A DNA stretch of 64,000 nt from Hetaerina americana (GCA_022747635.1 JAKTNV010000005.1:92035969-92099968), one strand, 5' to 3'. Counted from the first letter of the stretch, positions 10,546 through 20,785 are shown. A program made the numbers and translations. The notes: generated by a model from the letters alone, not told the origin.

Positions 10546-13517
10546 AGGGCAGGTCACTTAGTGGGTCAATAACATCTGGGGATAGCGCGTATAATATTAT
10601 TAATAAAAATATAAAAGTCATTGACAACACTGGCATTGATTTAGAAAGACATGTGACACGCACTTCCCCACAAAGGCGTCCTAAATTACAGTCAGGCACA
10701 AATAAGGACGTTATTCAACATCAAAATAATTTAACTATACTTGTTATAAATTGCAGAAGCCTCAAGAACAAATCAGCAGATCTAGAACACATAATCCAAA
10801 CTCATTCCGCTGATATAGTATTAGGCACAGAGAGTTGGCTGTGCAATGATATTAATGACCAAGAAATTTTCCCAATAGATTTCAAAGTTTACCGACACGA
10901 TAGAGATACAAGACCCGGAGGAGGGGTTTTCGTGGCAGTTAAAAGTCATTTTGAAAGCAGGCAAGTTTCATTTGAGAATAATAACATAGAAAGTGTTTGG
11001 TGCACCTTACTACGGACCAATCAACCCAACATAAATTTATGCTCTTTCTACAGACCTCCAGACTCAGATTTGAAAACACTTCACACCCTCAACGATCAAA
11101 TTCACAAGTTTACACGTAAATATAATAACAGCATAAACATAATTGGTGGCGACTTTAACCTCCCAGGTATAGATTGGGACAGCAATATCGTTAAATCTGG
11201 GACCCGCGATCGCGAATCTTGCAATTCCATGATAAAATTGGTTCAAAGAAACTCCCTTCATCAAGCAGTACGCATGCCCACCCGTGGAAAAAACATATTG
11301 GATCTATTTCTTACAAACACGCCGGAACGTATTATTAGTGTATCAACTGATGAGGGCTTGAGTGACCATAAAGCAATTAATGTCCATTTGGACATAGCAA
11401 TAAAAAAGATTGTTAAACCAAAAAGAAAAATTTATAATTACCATAAAGCAGACTTTGAATCTTTTGCCAATCAATTAAACTCTTCACTACCCGAGTTCAA
11501 AACCCGCTTAAGTCATGTCAACGTGGAAGAAACTTGGACAGAATTTGTCAATATCATGCAAAAAGGAATCGTAGATTTCATACCTATAAAATACGTTAAA
11601 GCAAATCGCGACCCCAGGTGGTACAATAAAGACGTTAGAAAAGCCCTTCGAAAGCAGAGAATGCTACACTCTAGGGTAAAGAGGGCAGGCGTGAACACAT
11701 CATCTCCTGAGAATACACAATTATGGGACACATATAGATCCTCTAAAATTGAAACCAAAAAACAATTACGTAGCGCCTTACTGGAATTTAAACGCAAAGT
11801 ACTTTGCGAGCACTTGGACACTGACCCCAAAGCTTTCTGGTCATATGTTAGGGAAGTAAATGGGAGTAAACAAACCGTGGCTTGCTTAAGGGATTGTAGC
11901 AATGTAATTCATACAGACAGCGAGGTTAAAGCTAACATCTTAAATTCATTCTTCCAAAGCGTTTTCTCGAATGATGTTGCCACCGCATATCTCCAAGAAA
12001 CAATACATACTCCACCCATGGAAAAAATAACAGTGGACCAACAAGGAATTCTAAAATTACTTAATGAGATTAAACCCAACAAATCCCCGGGTCCCGAAAA
12101 TATACCAGCTAGGGTGATTAAACATTTAGCTCCAAACATTGCCCCGTACCTTGAATTTATATTTAACAAATCCCTCACAGAGTGCAAAGTACCTAAGATT
12201 TGGAAAGCCGCGCAAATAACGCCTATTTTTAAAAGTGGTGACAGGGAGGATCCCAGTAATTACAGACCTATATCTCTCACTTCTATCTGTTGTAAAATCT
12301 TAGAGCACATAATTGTCAGTTCAATAATGAGACACCTTGACAATATTAACTTTTTAAGTGACAATCAACACGGATTCAGGAAAACCCGCTCCTGCGAGAC
12401 CCAATTAGGATTATTTACACATGATTTACTTGTAGCTGGTGAGAGAGGTAGGCAAGTGGATGCCATCTTCTTAGATTTTCAAAAGGCATTTGATAAGGTC
12501 CCACATGGTAAACTCATTCATAAATTAAAGGTCGCGGGTATAAACAAGGGCGCTATAAGTTGGGTTAAAGATTTTCTTTCAGAGCGGGAACAGAGGGTAG
12601 TCCTTGATGGCGCTAGTTCCGACAGCGTTCGAGTCACGTCGGGGGTACCTCAGGGAAGTGTGATCGGGCCGTTACTTTTCTTGATTTTTGTTAACGATTT
12701 GAACCGCGAAGTGAAAAGTAACATTAGGATGTTTGCGGATGACACGGTGATCTATCGGGAGATATCTGGGGATGAGGATCGTTTTATTCTAGCGCAGGAT
12801 TTAGATTGCATTACTAAATGGTGTTCTAACTGGGGATTGACTCTAAATTATAATAAATGTTCAGTGATAAATTTCTTTAAAAGATCAACGGGATTTGCTT
12901 ACAAATTAGCTGGAGGTGACCTAGCAGTAGTTGATACGGTAAAATACCTAGGTGTCACATTCACTAAAGACTTAACTTGGGGGACTCACATACGTAAAGT
13001 CTGCGGTCAAGCAAATAAAAAATTGGGATTCATTAGACGCATTGTCGGCAAAAGTGACTCAAAGGTCAAGGAACGTTGTTACCACGCTCTTGTAAGGCCT
13101 CATTTAGAATACGCATGCAGCGTGTGGGACCCGAGTGAAAAAGGTCTCATTCGGGAAATTGAGAAGGTTCAACGCCGGGCAGCCCGTTTTGTAAAAAATT
13201 CCTACGATAAAACGCAAAGTGTTACCGAAATGCTCATGGATTTGGGGTGGGAATCATTAGAAGAGAGACGATTCAATGCAAGACTGAAATTATTAAATAA
13301 ATTCAGATCCGCATGTTTCAGCACCGAGGTCTCGCAGATTATTCGTACTCCTACATACATTGGTCGCTTGGATCATGCATATAAAATTCGGGAAATAGAT
13401 GCCAGGACTAGCCGACTCAAGGACTCCTTCTTCCCACGGACAATACGGGATAGCAACTGTAGGATTATAGATAGTAAAAATTCCACTTGCCACCCTCAGT
13501 GTCTAAAAAATAATTAG
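10530..13517 (+). CDS. CR1 ORF2: endonuclease-reverse transcriptase
   Basis: The frame is open from 10530 to the stop at 13515-13517. Numbering from the GTG at 10653 gives 954 residues. The apurinic-like endonuclease occupies roughly residues 28-245: INCRSLKNK (32-40), GTESWL with catalytic Glu (58-63), GGDFNLPGIDWDS (165-177), NILDLFLTN (214-222) and SDHKAI (237-242). The reverse transcriptase follows: NKSPGPENIPARV (from 476), DNQHGFRKTRSCETQL (about 570), AIFLDFQKAFDKVPHG with catalytic Asp 608, SGVPQGSVIGPLLFL (from about 663), the active-site MFADDT (693-698), and KYLGVTFT (about 764). The tail is YACSVWDP...IEKVQRRAARFV and SFFPRTIRD. There are no stops or obvious losses of key residues. 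No ATG occurs in frame until residue 193, beyond the endonuclease core, so the protein must be made by frameshift from ORF1, non-AUG initiation or reinitiation. Confidence 0.93.
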   Translation, partial: AFFRIEGRSLSGSITSGDSAYNIINKNIKVIDNTGIDLERHVTRTSPQRRPKLQSGTNKDVIQHQNNLTILVINCRSLKNKSADLEHIIQTHSADIVLGTESWLCNDINDQEIFPIDFKVYRHDRDTRPGGGVFVAVKSHFESRQVSFENNNIESVWCTLLRTNQPNINLCSFYRPPDSDLKTLHTLNDQIHKFTRKYNNSINIIGGDFNLPGIDWDSNIVKSGTRDRESCNSMIKLVQRNSLHQAVRMPTRGKNILDLFLTNTPERIISVSTDEGLSDHKAINVHLDIAIKKIVKPKRKIYNYHKADFESFANQLNSSLPEFKTRLSHVNVEETWTEFVNIMQKGIVDFIPIKYVKANRDPRWYNKDVRKALRKQRMLHSRVKRAGVNTSSPENTQLWDTYRSSKIETKKQLRSALLEFKRKVLCEHLDTDPKAFWSYVREVNGSKQTVACLRDCSNVIHTDSEVKANILNSFFQSVFSNDVATAYLQETIHTPPMEKITVDQQGILKLLNEIKPNKSPGPENIPARVIKHLAPNIAPYLEFIFNKSLTECKVPKIWKAAQITPIFKSGDREDPSNYRPISLTSICCKILEHIIVSSIMRHLDNINFLSDNQHGFRKTRSCETQLGLFTHDLLVAGERGRQVDAIFLDFQKAFDKVPHGKLIHKLKVAGINKGAISWVKDFLSEREQRVVLDGASSDSVRVTSGVPQGSVIGPLLFLIFVNDLNREVKSNIRMFADDTVIYREISGDEDRFILAQDLDCITKWCSNWGLTLNYNKCSVINFFKRSTGFAYKLAGGDLAVVDTVKYLGVTFTKDLTWGTHIRKVCGQANKKLGFIRRIVGKSDSKVKERCYHALVRPHLEYACSVWDPSEKGLIREIEKVQRRAARFVKNSYDKTQSVTEMLMDLGWESLEERRFNARLKLLNKFRSACFSTEVSQIIRTPTYIGRLDHAYKIREIDARTSRLKDSFFPRTIRDSNCRIIDSKNSTCHPQCLKNN
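10533..10539 (+). promoter_or_regulatory. candidate -1 ribosomal frameshift heptamer (T TTT TTA)
   Basis: In the ORF1 frame the codons read CCT TTT TTA GGA TAG, so T TTT TTA sits in the exact X XXY YYZ register for tandem -1 slippage, three bases (one codon) before the ORF1 stop. The same heptamer sequence is the known slippery site of some retroviral gag-pol junctions. A -1 shift here enters the ORF2 frame, which is open for the next 2.97 kb. I could not establish a strong downstream stem or pseudoknot by eye. Confidence 0.5.
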
Positions 13518-14026
13518 TCGTATTTAAATGCATGCTCTTCCACTAACCTTATGTGTTTTGTTATAATAACCCATTCTTTCCGCATGACATCATTCGTGTT
13601 CTGTTCATCTGTTTTTAAGTTTCCCTTTCAGTCCCTCTTCCCTCCCGGCGGGGGGAAATTCCTGCTACCTGCAACGTTGGGTCGAATTCCCTTCCTTTTA
13701 CTGTCTCTTTGGGGGGTTGAGTGTTTTGTGGTGCATTTTCATGTGGTAGTGATGTTTCACATTCTTGCTTGTTGTGTCCTGGCTTGCGTGTTTTAGGATG
13801 GCTTTCGTGCTGTATCCTGGGGTGCAGTTTTTTGTTGTTTGGCGGTGTATGTGTTTGCATGAGTATTGGATGGAGGGAGTTTTGCATGAGTGTGTGCGCT
13901 GCTGGGGTGTAATTTTCCGTGTTGTTTTTTGCATGTGGTATTTTTCGTTTTTACGGTTGGTGACCTAACACCCCCCGCCACACGCCCTTGCGGCGGCTTG
14001 CGGGGTATTATGTAGATGTAGATGTA
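13518..14026 (+). repeat. CR1 3' UTR with terminal hairpin and tandem tail
   Basis: A GT-rich UTR ends in CCGCCACACGCCCTTGCGGC followed by GGCTTGCGGGGTATTAT, which can fold on CCGCC/GGCGG. It then ends in two and a half units of GTAGAT (14012-14026). The hairpin motif recurs, diverged, at the end of every other CR1 copy in this window. Target-primed reverse transcription of CR1/L2 elements is known to rely on conserved 3' ends, which is the likely reason for its conservation. Confidence 0.8.
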
Positions 14027-14035
14027 CACAATGTT

Positions 14036-14990
14036 GCGCCTGAAACTGTGTCAATCATTGAATAAAAAGTTAGGAAGTAGCGTATTCAACATGGAGAGGG
14101 TAACGGATAGAATATTACTAGTATATATAACTGCAGAACCAACGAACTAGGCCATTGTTCAAGCCTGCAGGCCACCAAGCTATCATAGGAATTCGTAAAA
14201 TCAGTTAGGTTCGCTGATGACCAAGCTTTAGTTTGTCAGTCAGCCAAGGGGTTGCAAGCACTGCTGAGTGAATTGGAAGTTCAGTGCGACAGGTATGGGA
14301 TGAGAATCAATATTAATAAAAAAAATGTAACGAGATTATCCAGAAAGACAAAGGCTAAGCTAAACGTAGGCAAAAAAGGAGGGCAGAAACTACAGCAGTT
14401 CGAATAGCTTACGTGTCTCGGAAGTGTTTTGGACCAACGCGGTCAAAGTAGTAGGGACGTAAGGAGAAGAATTGCACTAGGAAACGAGGCTTTCACAAGG
14501 AGGAGGGAGTGGATGACGGGGACTCTCAGTAAAGATGCTAGGAAAAGGCTCGTCAAAACTTTGATATGGAGCTTAGTTAAGTACGGCGCCGAAACGCTGT
14601 CACTGGAGCAGGATAATAGAAGGAGATAGGAGGCTTTTGAAATGTGAGTGTGGAGAAGGATGGAGAAGGTGAATTGGACGGGAAGGAGAACAAATGAGGA
14701 AGTACTTGGTATGGTAGGCGAAGAGAGGGGATTACTGGGAGAAATCATAAGGAGGCAGAAAGAATGGATGAAGGGCGTATTGATCGGCAGTAGGATGTTG
14801 AAGAGGCTGTAATAGAGGGGAGAATGTTAGGCAAATGACGAAAAGCAGGAATAGAACAGTAATATTTGGCGGGGTTAAGGTAGGAAGGAAGTACTCAGAG
14901 AAGAAGAGGAACTTGATGTAGAGTAGATTGCTGGATTTTGTGTTTTGTCCTGAGAAACAAATATTTATTTGGTAGTTTTGTCCATCCAAA
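14036..14990 (+). pseudogene. RTE-type retrotransposon relic with internal deletion
   Basis: It starts with an endonuclease piece (LKLCQSLNKKLGSS, TDRILLVYITAEPTN) that matches the minus-strand copy at 5.1 kb better than the 9.5 kb copy, so it is a second subfamily. At about 14187 it jumps to the RT domain: VKSVRFADDQALVCQSAKGL (catalytic FADD intact), YGMRININK, then RRRIALGNEAFTRRREW and LVKTLIWSLVKYGAE. The C-terminal region runs to about 14915. A short TAA-type tail appears near 15020. The jump removes the end of the endonuclease and the first half of the RT. Several stops and frameshifts show it is dead. Confidence 0.8.
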
Positions 14991-15362
14991 ACCTACCTTA
15001 ACTGGTAGATTACCTTATAATAATAATAGTTATGATTGAATCATCGTCCAATATTTCCAGTTCCCTCGGCCCGGTTAACCTTCTCAATCTATTGTAGCTG
15101 CCGGACGAAAATCCATACCAAAAAGAAATAATAGCTATGCCTTATCAAATTTAATTGCTTCTAACAACAGTATGAATACAACCAATAACTTACAGGCTTT
15201 TATTGGCTCGGCAAAATGATGCGGAACCCTCAGAATTGGTTGCTTGCATTAATGACTGAATACTGAATACATCTTACGTGTAACTCGCAAGCCGCTGCGT
15301 GGGCGTGTGACAGTACGTGGTTAACAATCAAATACATCTACATCCATTTTAATACATAATAT

Positions 15363-15859
15363 GTTAGTATAAAAAGAATCGGGGTAACAATTTTTTCCTG
15401 ACATGTACGTGAAGTGATTATTTAAGATGGCAGCACACACACCATTAACACTGATAATTTGGCGATGCGAAAGATCTCCGCTAAACTCGTCCTCCCGAAG
15501 GTCTTAATGGACAACCAAGGGCAGAGTCGAGAGTCTGCATCCGAAACCTTCTGCAAAGGCATCGTGCCGATTCCCCAACCCCCTTACAGTCTCCCCGACT
15601 TGACAACAGCGGACTATTTCCCATTCACAAGAGTGAAATTCTCCCTCAAAGGGCACCATCACGGGGACCTAAGCTTCGTTAAAGATGCACGCACCCTTAA
15701 GGAATTCACCAACCAGAGAGCCTTCGAGTCGTGGAAAAGCCGATGGCAAAAATGCGTCGACGCAGGAGGGATGCACTTTGAAGAATTTTGAGGCGTGGTA
15801 TAAATATCTGAAATAAAATCTATTTTCGCGAAACATTTCCTGATACTTTTTATACAAAC
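15363..15859 (+). mobile_element. mariner-type transposon, internally deleted
   Basis: The left end GTTAGTATAAAAAGAATC matches the reverse complement of the right end (GTTTGTATAAAAAGTATC), giving terminal inverted repeats near TA dinucleotides. Between them lies one short frame encoding the start and end of a transposase. At about 500 bp, roughly 40% of a normal mariner, it could only move with a transposase supplied in trans. Confidence 0.7.
15459..15791 (+). pseudogene. mariner transposase remnant (in-frame deletion)
   Basis: The frame begins LAMRKISAKLVLPKVLMDNQ, which corresponds to the helix-turn-helix linker region of mariner transposases. It then passes directly to PQPPYSLPDLTTADYF, KFSLKGHHHGDLSF and AFESWKSRWQKCVDAGGMHF, which is the classic C-terminus with the third catalytic aspartate (in TTADYF) and the WxxRxxKC segment. 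Roughly the middle half, including the first two catalytic aspartates, is missing. The remaining 110 codons contain no stop. A typical transposase is about 345 residues. The region upstream of the TTG at 15459 is too short to hold a full N-terminus. Confidence 0.8.
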
Positions 15860-16242
15860 TATGTGTATTCGAATAGATTAGATTAGGCTGGATTAATGAA
15901 TGGTTGAGGACCTCTCGGAGCCCTAAGGCACTCATTCCATCCGTCCCTTGAGCCAACGTATTAGAGTCTTCACCCACAAAGTTAAGTGTCTTTACTGAAG
16001 GCCAGTGTGTCTGTCCCATATGGTGCTAAGTCCCTCACATCCCTAGATTCCAAGAATTGTAATCCTAGGCAGCAAATTGACGCCCTGGAACGTGCAGGTC
16101 ATTAACACCAAATATCGGTGCCATTTTAGCCCCTTCCTCATAGAATCTCTGCGGTGTAGACATCGGAGAGTGCTCCATTAGCTGTGGATGTTATATTGTC
16201 GACGGTGGTTGGATAGCACAACCTTAGTTCGTTCAATCTTAG

Positions 16243-16289
16243 TTCGTTCCTATCGAGGGAGGGTGATTGGTTCGTTCCTATCGAGGGAG
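16243..16289. repeat. short tandem duplication
   Basis: TTCGTTCCTATCGAGGGAG occurs at 16243-16261 and again at 16271-16289. A shorter TTAGTTCGTTC motif repeats just upstream. Probably slippage; no function is visible. Confidence 0.7.
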
Positions 16290-17099
16290 ATTTTGGTACA
16301 GCTCGACGTAGGCGCAAAAATGTGGACTTCGGCCTTCCTTAACCCTTGCGTACTCTGCTCGGTCTTCCAAACCTCTGAAGATATTTGAAGGGCCAGGTGG
16401 GTATGGTGCCAGTTGAAGAGATCTGAAACAAAATGAACTTTGACTGCCTACCATAAGCTCAGAACTCAACTGTGGAGAGCGCTTAAAAACAGGAGTAAGG
16501 AAGATATGCGCTACCCAGGGAATATGTCGACAAATCCTTTGGTAAAAACTAGAGACTTAAACCGTGAGCTATGTATTGGTTATATGTGTGCAGCAAGACC
16601 GTGTCTGCTGTACTGCCCCATAGTGTGGTGGAAAAGACGCTGTAGAAATGAGTTAGAAGTCACCTCGATCACATACAGAGGGTGGACTGTGCTGTTTTAA
16701 TTCACCGTGATCACTGTAATTTTTCGCCAACTTTTCTCTCTTTTCAGGACCATCTGAGAGGGGTATTAGTATTTTTAGTACCCAGCAAGCCACCGCTACG
16801 GTGCGTGGTAGACGGTCAATACACAATGGACTAATTTTGACAAGAATATTTTTATTATTTATTTGTTCGTGGAAAAAATGACATCTTAAATCTACCTGCT
16901 CTACACTTAATCTCTCTAATTTTATCAACATGACCTCGCCTAGCGGAATGCTTTAGTATTTCATCGAGTCTACACATTCCATTTCGGTGTTCCCAATGCA
17001 ACAGGCGTTCGGAAGGGAAAAGCTCTTTTTTGAAAAATTGTTGACTACGCACTTTTTCAAGTTTAGTTCTAATGGCCAAGTTGTCGCGCCAGCGTTACA

Positions 17100-17714
17100 T
17101 AGTATTGAGGTCATCTGCTAACGCTGCTCTACGCTCAGGACTACGGATGTCTCGAAAAACCACTCCGTAGTTGGCAAAATAACGTATCGTTAACGTAAAG
17201 TAGGAATAAAAGAGTTCCGATGACACTTCCCTGGAGAACACCTGAAGTAACTTCTACTGCATTTCAGCCAACTCAGCTATTCTACTCTTTGAACTCGGCC
17301 ACTCAAAACGACTTTTATCCAACACCGGATACTTTTATCTCTGTCATATACTTATAGCTTTGTGAACAGTTCACTAGAACAGCAGGACTGCAGAGGTACT
17401 TGGTCGAAATCTTTTTAAATCGAGAAAATCGCGTTTACTGGAACATTGCTTTCTCCCAAAATAAGGGTATCTTGAACAAAAAGTGCAGGCTGTGTCTCGC
17501 AGGATCTACCCTTTCGGAAACCGTGCTGATTTTTCATCAATAACTCCTGACTATCGAGATGTTTCACTATCGAACAAGAAATTACATGTTCCATGACCTT
17601 GCACGAAATGGATGTGAAGGAAATGTATCTGTAATTACTCGGTTTCTCCTTTTCCCCATTTTTAAATATTGGTACTACATTAGCGCGTGATGTTAAAGAA
17701 TTTATTCGTTCCAC
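17100..17714 (-). pseudogene. CR1 ORF2 reverse-transcriptase relic
   Basis: The 17415-17714 frame encodes NVVPIFKNGEKEKPSNYRYI, SFTSISCKVMEHVI and MKNQHGFRKGRSCETQPALF, the first RT blocks. Beyond a deletion of the catalytic LDF(Q/M)KAF segment the strand continues with VTSGVLQGSVIGTLLFLLYV (about 17240-17180). No FADD motif survives. Confidence 0.8.
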
Positions 17715-17769
17715 GTATCAGCAGTACTTCGGTATTTAATATCTCCCTTATTATAAAAAATTGACTCTG

Positions 17770-18490
17770 TAACCCGCATTTATAGCCATTATAGATCCCC
17801 TTCTATAAACAAGTAAAATTTTCTTTTAGGCTTCTTATTTCGAACCCCATGTAGGGAAAAGTTAGCATTTAGTGCTCTGTGGTCCCCAAATCATTGACTT
17901 TTTCTGTCATGTTTGTTGCTAATAAATGAAGCGCATATTATCGCCCCTCCTCAGTCAAATGACAAGTTGATGCAAGGAATTCAACGTGAAGGAATGTAAT
18001 CGCAACTCGCAGGTATCTCTGTCCCAACTTCCAGTTTTAAAACTATACTGAAACCAATTGAAAATTGAGAATGGGTTGCAATTGGACATTGCAATCTCCT
18101 CCGATGATAGTGTCACGATCGTCGTTTTGGGATGAGAAACTTTTGGTTTGCTGATCTAGTTCTAGTATAGAACTATCTTATTATATCTTATTTCATCCAT
18201 ACACATATTCTTTCGGATTGAGGACTTTTAATTGAGTACCAAACGCTTTCCAAACCATTACCTGGAATTACTTCAGCTCTGCTGACGCTTAAATTCTTAA
18301 ATGCAATAAAGACACCACCCCTGATTCCATTGACTCTTGTCGTTCTGTAAACGGAAAAGGATTTTGGGGAAATTTCACCGTCGGCAATATCAATGAATAA
18401 CCAGCTTTCTGCTCCAATAATTATATCTACGCCTGTGCTTTGAATAAGGTGATGATATCCCGCGACTTTGTTTTCTTAACTTTGGCAGTC
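17770..18490 (-). pseudogene. CR1 ORF2 endonuclease relic
   Basis: Reverse-strand translation gives IIIGAESWLFID (catalytic Glu block), GGVFIAFKNLSVSRAEVI, LESVWYSIKSP, TIIGGDCNVQL (the GGDFN block with a Phe-to-Cys change) and WDRDTCELRLHSFTLNSLHQL. These fall in the same order as in the 10.6 kb ORF2. Frame changes and stops separate the blocks. Confidence 0.75.
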
Positions 18491-18705
18491 AATCACTGAT
18501 ACAGATAATTTCCTTGGCATTACGGGAACTTAAAAAATTAGGGGTGATTATTTTCCTTTTATTATGAAATCCCTGGAAGAATTTTCCGTCACATGGTATC
18601 TGATTCATATTAAGTGAACTATTGTATGCATCTCTTGCAATGACTCTCACTTCATTCAAAACTAAATTATTTGGCCAAGAGGACTTTTGAGACTCGTTAT
18701 TTGAC

Positions 18706-19310
18706 CTACACACTGACACACACACAAAAATCTATCAAAGCCTTGCAGTGCTCCAATATCCTGCCCGCTACACTCCTGGCCGGCTCAGACGGGTGGTAAA
18801 CACTAGAAGGGATCAGAGGGTTCCTACACCATTGGAACGCCGGCGGAAGGTCGACGAAGGACACCTCGAATTCATCCCTGTAGAAATGACGCAACCTCTG
18901 ATTAACGCCTTCCACTCGGCTCCAAACCAGAGGTCCACGATCAATCCTCGAAGCAGGACTGCAAATTGCGAGCGTCACATTAACCCCGTTGATGCCACCC
19001 GCTTCGCTTCCGAGTTCAATTTCCTGGAGGAATGCAGAATCATTGCAGATTCGCGGCCAGTGGCATCGTTCGCAGCCGCCGCTCCAAACGCCTTCGACAC
19101 CAGGAAAGCGCCGCCACTAGGAATGCACTAGGCCCTCAGTCGCTGGCTCACACTCCCATGGTCTGCCCTCTCCCTCAATGGGTCTATCAAGCGGTTGACG
19201 TTACTGCTGCATATTGTTGGAAGGCAGGTTGTTGCCCTCCCTTCCCACTCTGACGGTTCCTTCTGTGTGGTGCTCTCAGAGGATGCCGCAGGGCTATCCC
19301 CTGATATCAC
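18706..19310 (-). pseudogene. CR1 ORF1 esterase relic
   Basis: Minus-strand frames carry CSSNVNRLIDPLRERAD (first block with the serine) at about 19130-19230. After a frameshift they carry RGPLVWSRVEGVNQRL, VSFVDLPPAFQWCRNPL and ARSVAGRILEHC (18978-18720), parallel to SLVWSRVEGINQRLSRFC and VADRILDHC in the good copy. The GTND block is disrupted. In this copy the DNA after ...EHCKAL reads CTTTGATAG rather than T6A, so the frameshift heptamer of the better copy is not present. Confidence 0.75.
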
Positions 19311-19365
19311 CTGATATCTGTTGGAGATTGGAATGAGGTTTGCCTGTGCATTTTATTTTAATTTA

Positions 19366-19665
19366 TACCCTGCAAGCCACCTCTAGGGTGTATAGCAGGG
19401 ATCGAATGCACGCCAGACTAATTTCGACCCGAATATGACCCTACCGTGGTCGGACAGTGTTATTCTGATCCCTTATCGTCTGTGGAAAAAATGACATCTT
19501 AAATCTGTCTGTTCTACACTCTATCTCTCAAATTTTACTGACATGATCTCTCCTACCATAGTACGATGGCGGTAACTATGAATTTGCAACACCACTGCTA
19601 AAAAGATGTCCATCCAATTTATGCAATAGTTAATTTAATCTGTAATTTAACTTCCCGTCGCTCAC
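19366..19665 (-). repeat. CR1 3' end fragment
   Basis: Reverse strand of the conserved CR1 terminus. On the plus strand the landmark reads CCCTGCAAGCCACCTCTAGG, followed by GTGTATAGCAGGG. The phrases ACCGTGGTCGGACA and GTGGAAAAAATGACATC and the C-terminal codons for SFFPRT-like text follow. It lies just upstream of the older full-length minus copy, so it is a separate insertion or duplication. Confidence 0.75.
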
Positions 19666-19837
19666 CTTGCATCTGCCATCCTTCGCCGTAGCGTTAACTT
19701 CCTACTGCGCGAGACAACCCTCCTATCTTCGGACACGGAATGGCGCCTCTCCCTCATCATAAGACTGGACGAAGCGCCGCTCTTCAATCACTCCACCGCT
19801 TGTTGCATTTTATTATTTGTTATTTTTTTATTACTTA

Positions 19838-20003
19838 TTTACCCTGCAAGCCACCGCTAAGGTGTGTGGCAGGGGGTGAATACACACCAGAATAATTTCA
19901 CCCGAACGTGACCCTACCGTGGTCGGACATTGCTATTCTGATCACTAATGGTTCGTGGGAAAAATGACGTCTTAATTCTATCTGATCTACATATTCAGGA
20001 GAA
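19838..20003 (-). repeat. CR1 3' end fragment
   Basis: Same terminus as the preceding entry: CCCTGCAAGCCACCGCTAAG, GTGTGTGGCAGGGGGTGAAT, then GACCCTACCGTGGTCGGACA. It is short and truncated on its 5' side. Confidence 0.75.
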
Positions 20004-20704
20004 CCCGAGCAGTCCCATTGGCGCGGCGAGCTTTTGCGCTTCCACCCAGAGCTATGTCCTTCCGCATAAGAGTAACCTTCCCTTCAAACTTTGTTAGGTA
20101 CGATGTCCTCCAACGCATCGAGGGCATGGGCCCTTAAAGGGTTACGCGCTTACAGGCGCAGGCGTGCATTTTGACAGATGACCCAGTAGGAGCCATCCTA
20201 ATTCCATGGTAAATGCCAAATTTTCAAACAAAGTGATGGTTAAAACGAGGAAATTAACGAATTAAATAAATAATAATAATATCCTTTCACCCAACGGGTG
20301 CTACTTTAATGTGCAAACTGACCTGCCTAAATAATAAATACATCCACTAGATATCGAAGAATAACTATGAGAACGCATTATTTGAGATCGATTGCAATGT
20401 ATGCGGAGGGTGCGCGGCGAGGCGAGACTTCGACGCTCGATCGACGCACTAGAAGACGAAGGAACACACAAAGTAAACACTCCTCTCCGACAACGACCGC
20501 CACACACTAAACCCTGTGACAGAATAAAATATCAATAAAATAAAATATAAAACCCTTATCGCTACAGCTATAACACAGCTGGTAGTTTGTCATCGCATGA
20601 ACACAACCGGATCGTCGGTAGGTGGGTGGGTGAGTTTGAAGCCAGGGCTCGCCGAGACGCGAACGTTCACATCTACAGCCAAGAGCCGGCTGGCTGTCTG
20701 AGTA

Positions 20705-20785
20705 TTTTGTATCAAAAGTAGTCGGGTGTGTAATCACCCTCTGCAATGCACCCAAGCGGTGGCTTACAGGGTACTATGTAATGTA
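20705..20785 (+). repeat. CR1 3' end fragment with ATGTA tail
   Basis: Plus-strand terminus: GGGTGTGTAATCACCC, then GCGGTGGCTTACAGGGTACT, then ATGTA repeated twice. It shows the same hairpin-then-short-tandem layout as the young copy, with a different tail unit. Confidence 0.7.

Larger units (their letters stand above)
9976..14026 (+). mobile_element. CR1/L2-type LINE, 5'-truncated but otherwise intact
   Basis: The element runs from a truncated ORF1 (esterase) through a complete ORF2 (endonuclease plus reverse transcriptase) and a 3' UTR of about 500 bp. It ends in a hairpin and a GTAGAT tandem tail. ORF2 has no internal stop, and its catalytic motifs are all present, so this is the youngest-looking element in the window. 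The CR1/L2 assignment rests on the SGNH/GDSL-type esterase in ORF1, which is known from CR1-like elements, and on RT wording (KSPGPENIP, HGFRKTRSCETQL, GVPQGSVIGPLLF). The left edge abuts an RTE 5' fragment and the right edge abuts another RTE fragment. I could not identify a target-site duplication. Confidence 0.9.
16750..19310 (-). mobile_element. CR1/L2 element, decayed near full-length copy
   Basis: On the minus strand, in the proper order, come ORF1 esterase (19310-18706), ORF2 endonuclease (about 18490-17770), reverse transcriptase (17714-17100), a C-terminal stub (about 17080-16850) and a 3' UTR end with the CR1 hairpin motif (about 16850-16750). Stops, frameshifts and internal deletions are frequent; for example RT wording for 'VVNNFSKKSFSLPN' is joined directly to the C-terminal FKMSFFPRT segment. 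It is clearly older than, and a different subfamily from, the copy at 10-14 kb. Confidence 0.8.

Noticed and set aside
15669..16019. 116-codon minus-strand frame over the mariner end
   Set aside because: It is the antisense shadow of the mariner transposase remnant plus its terminal repeat.
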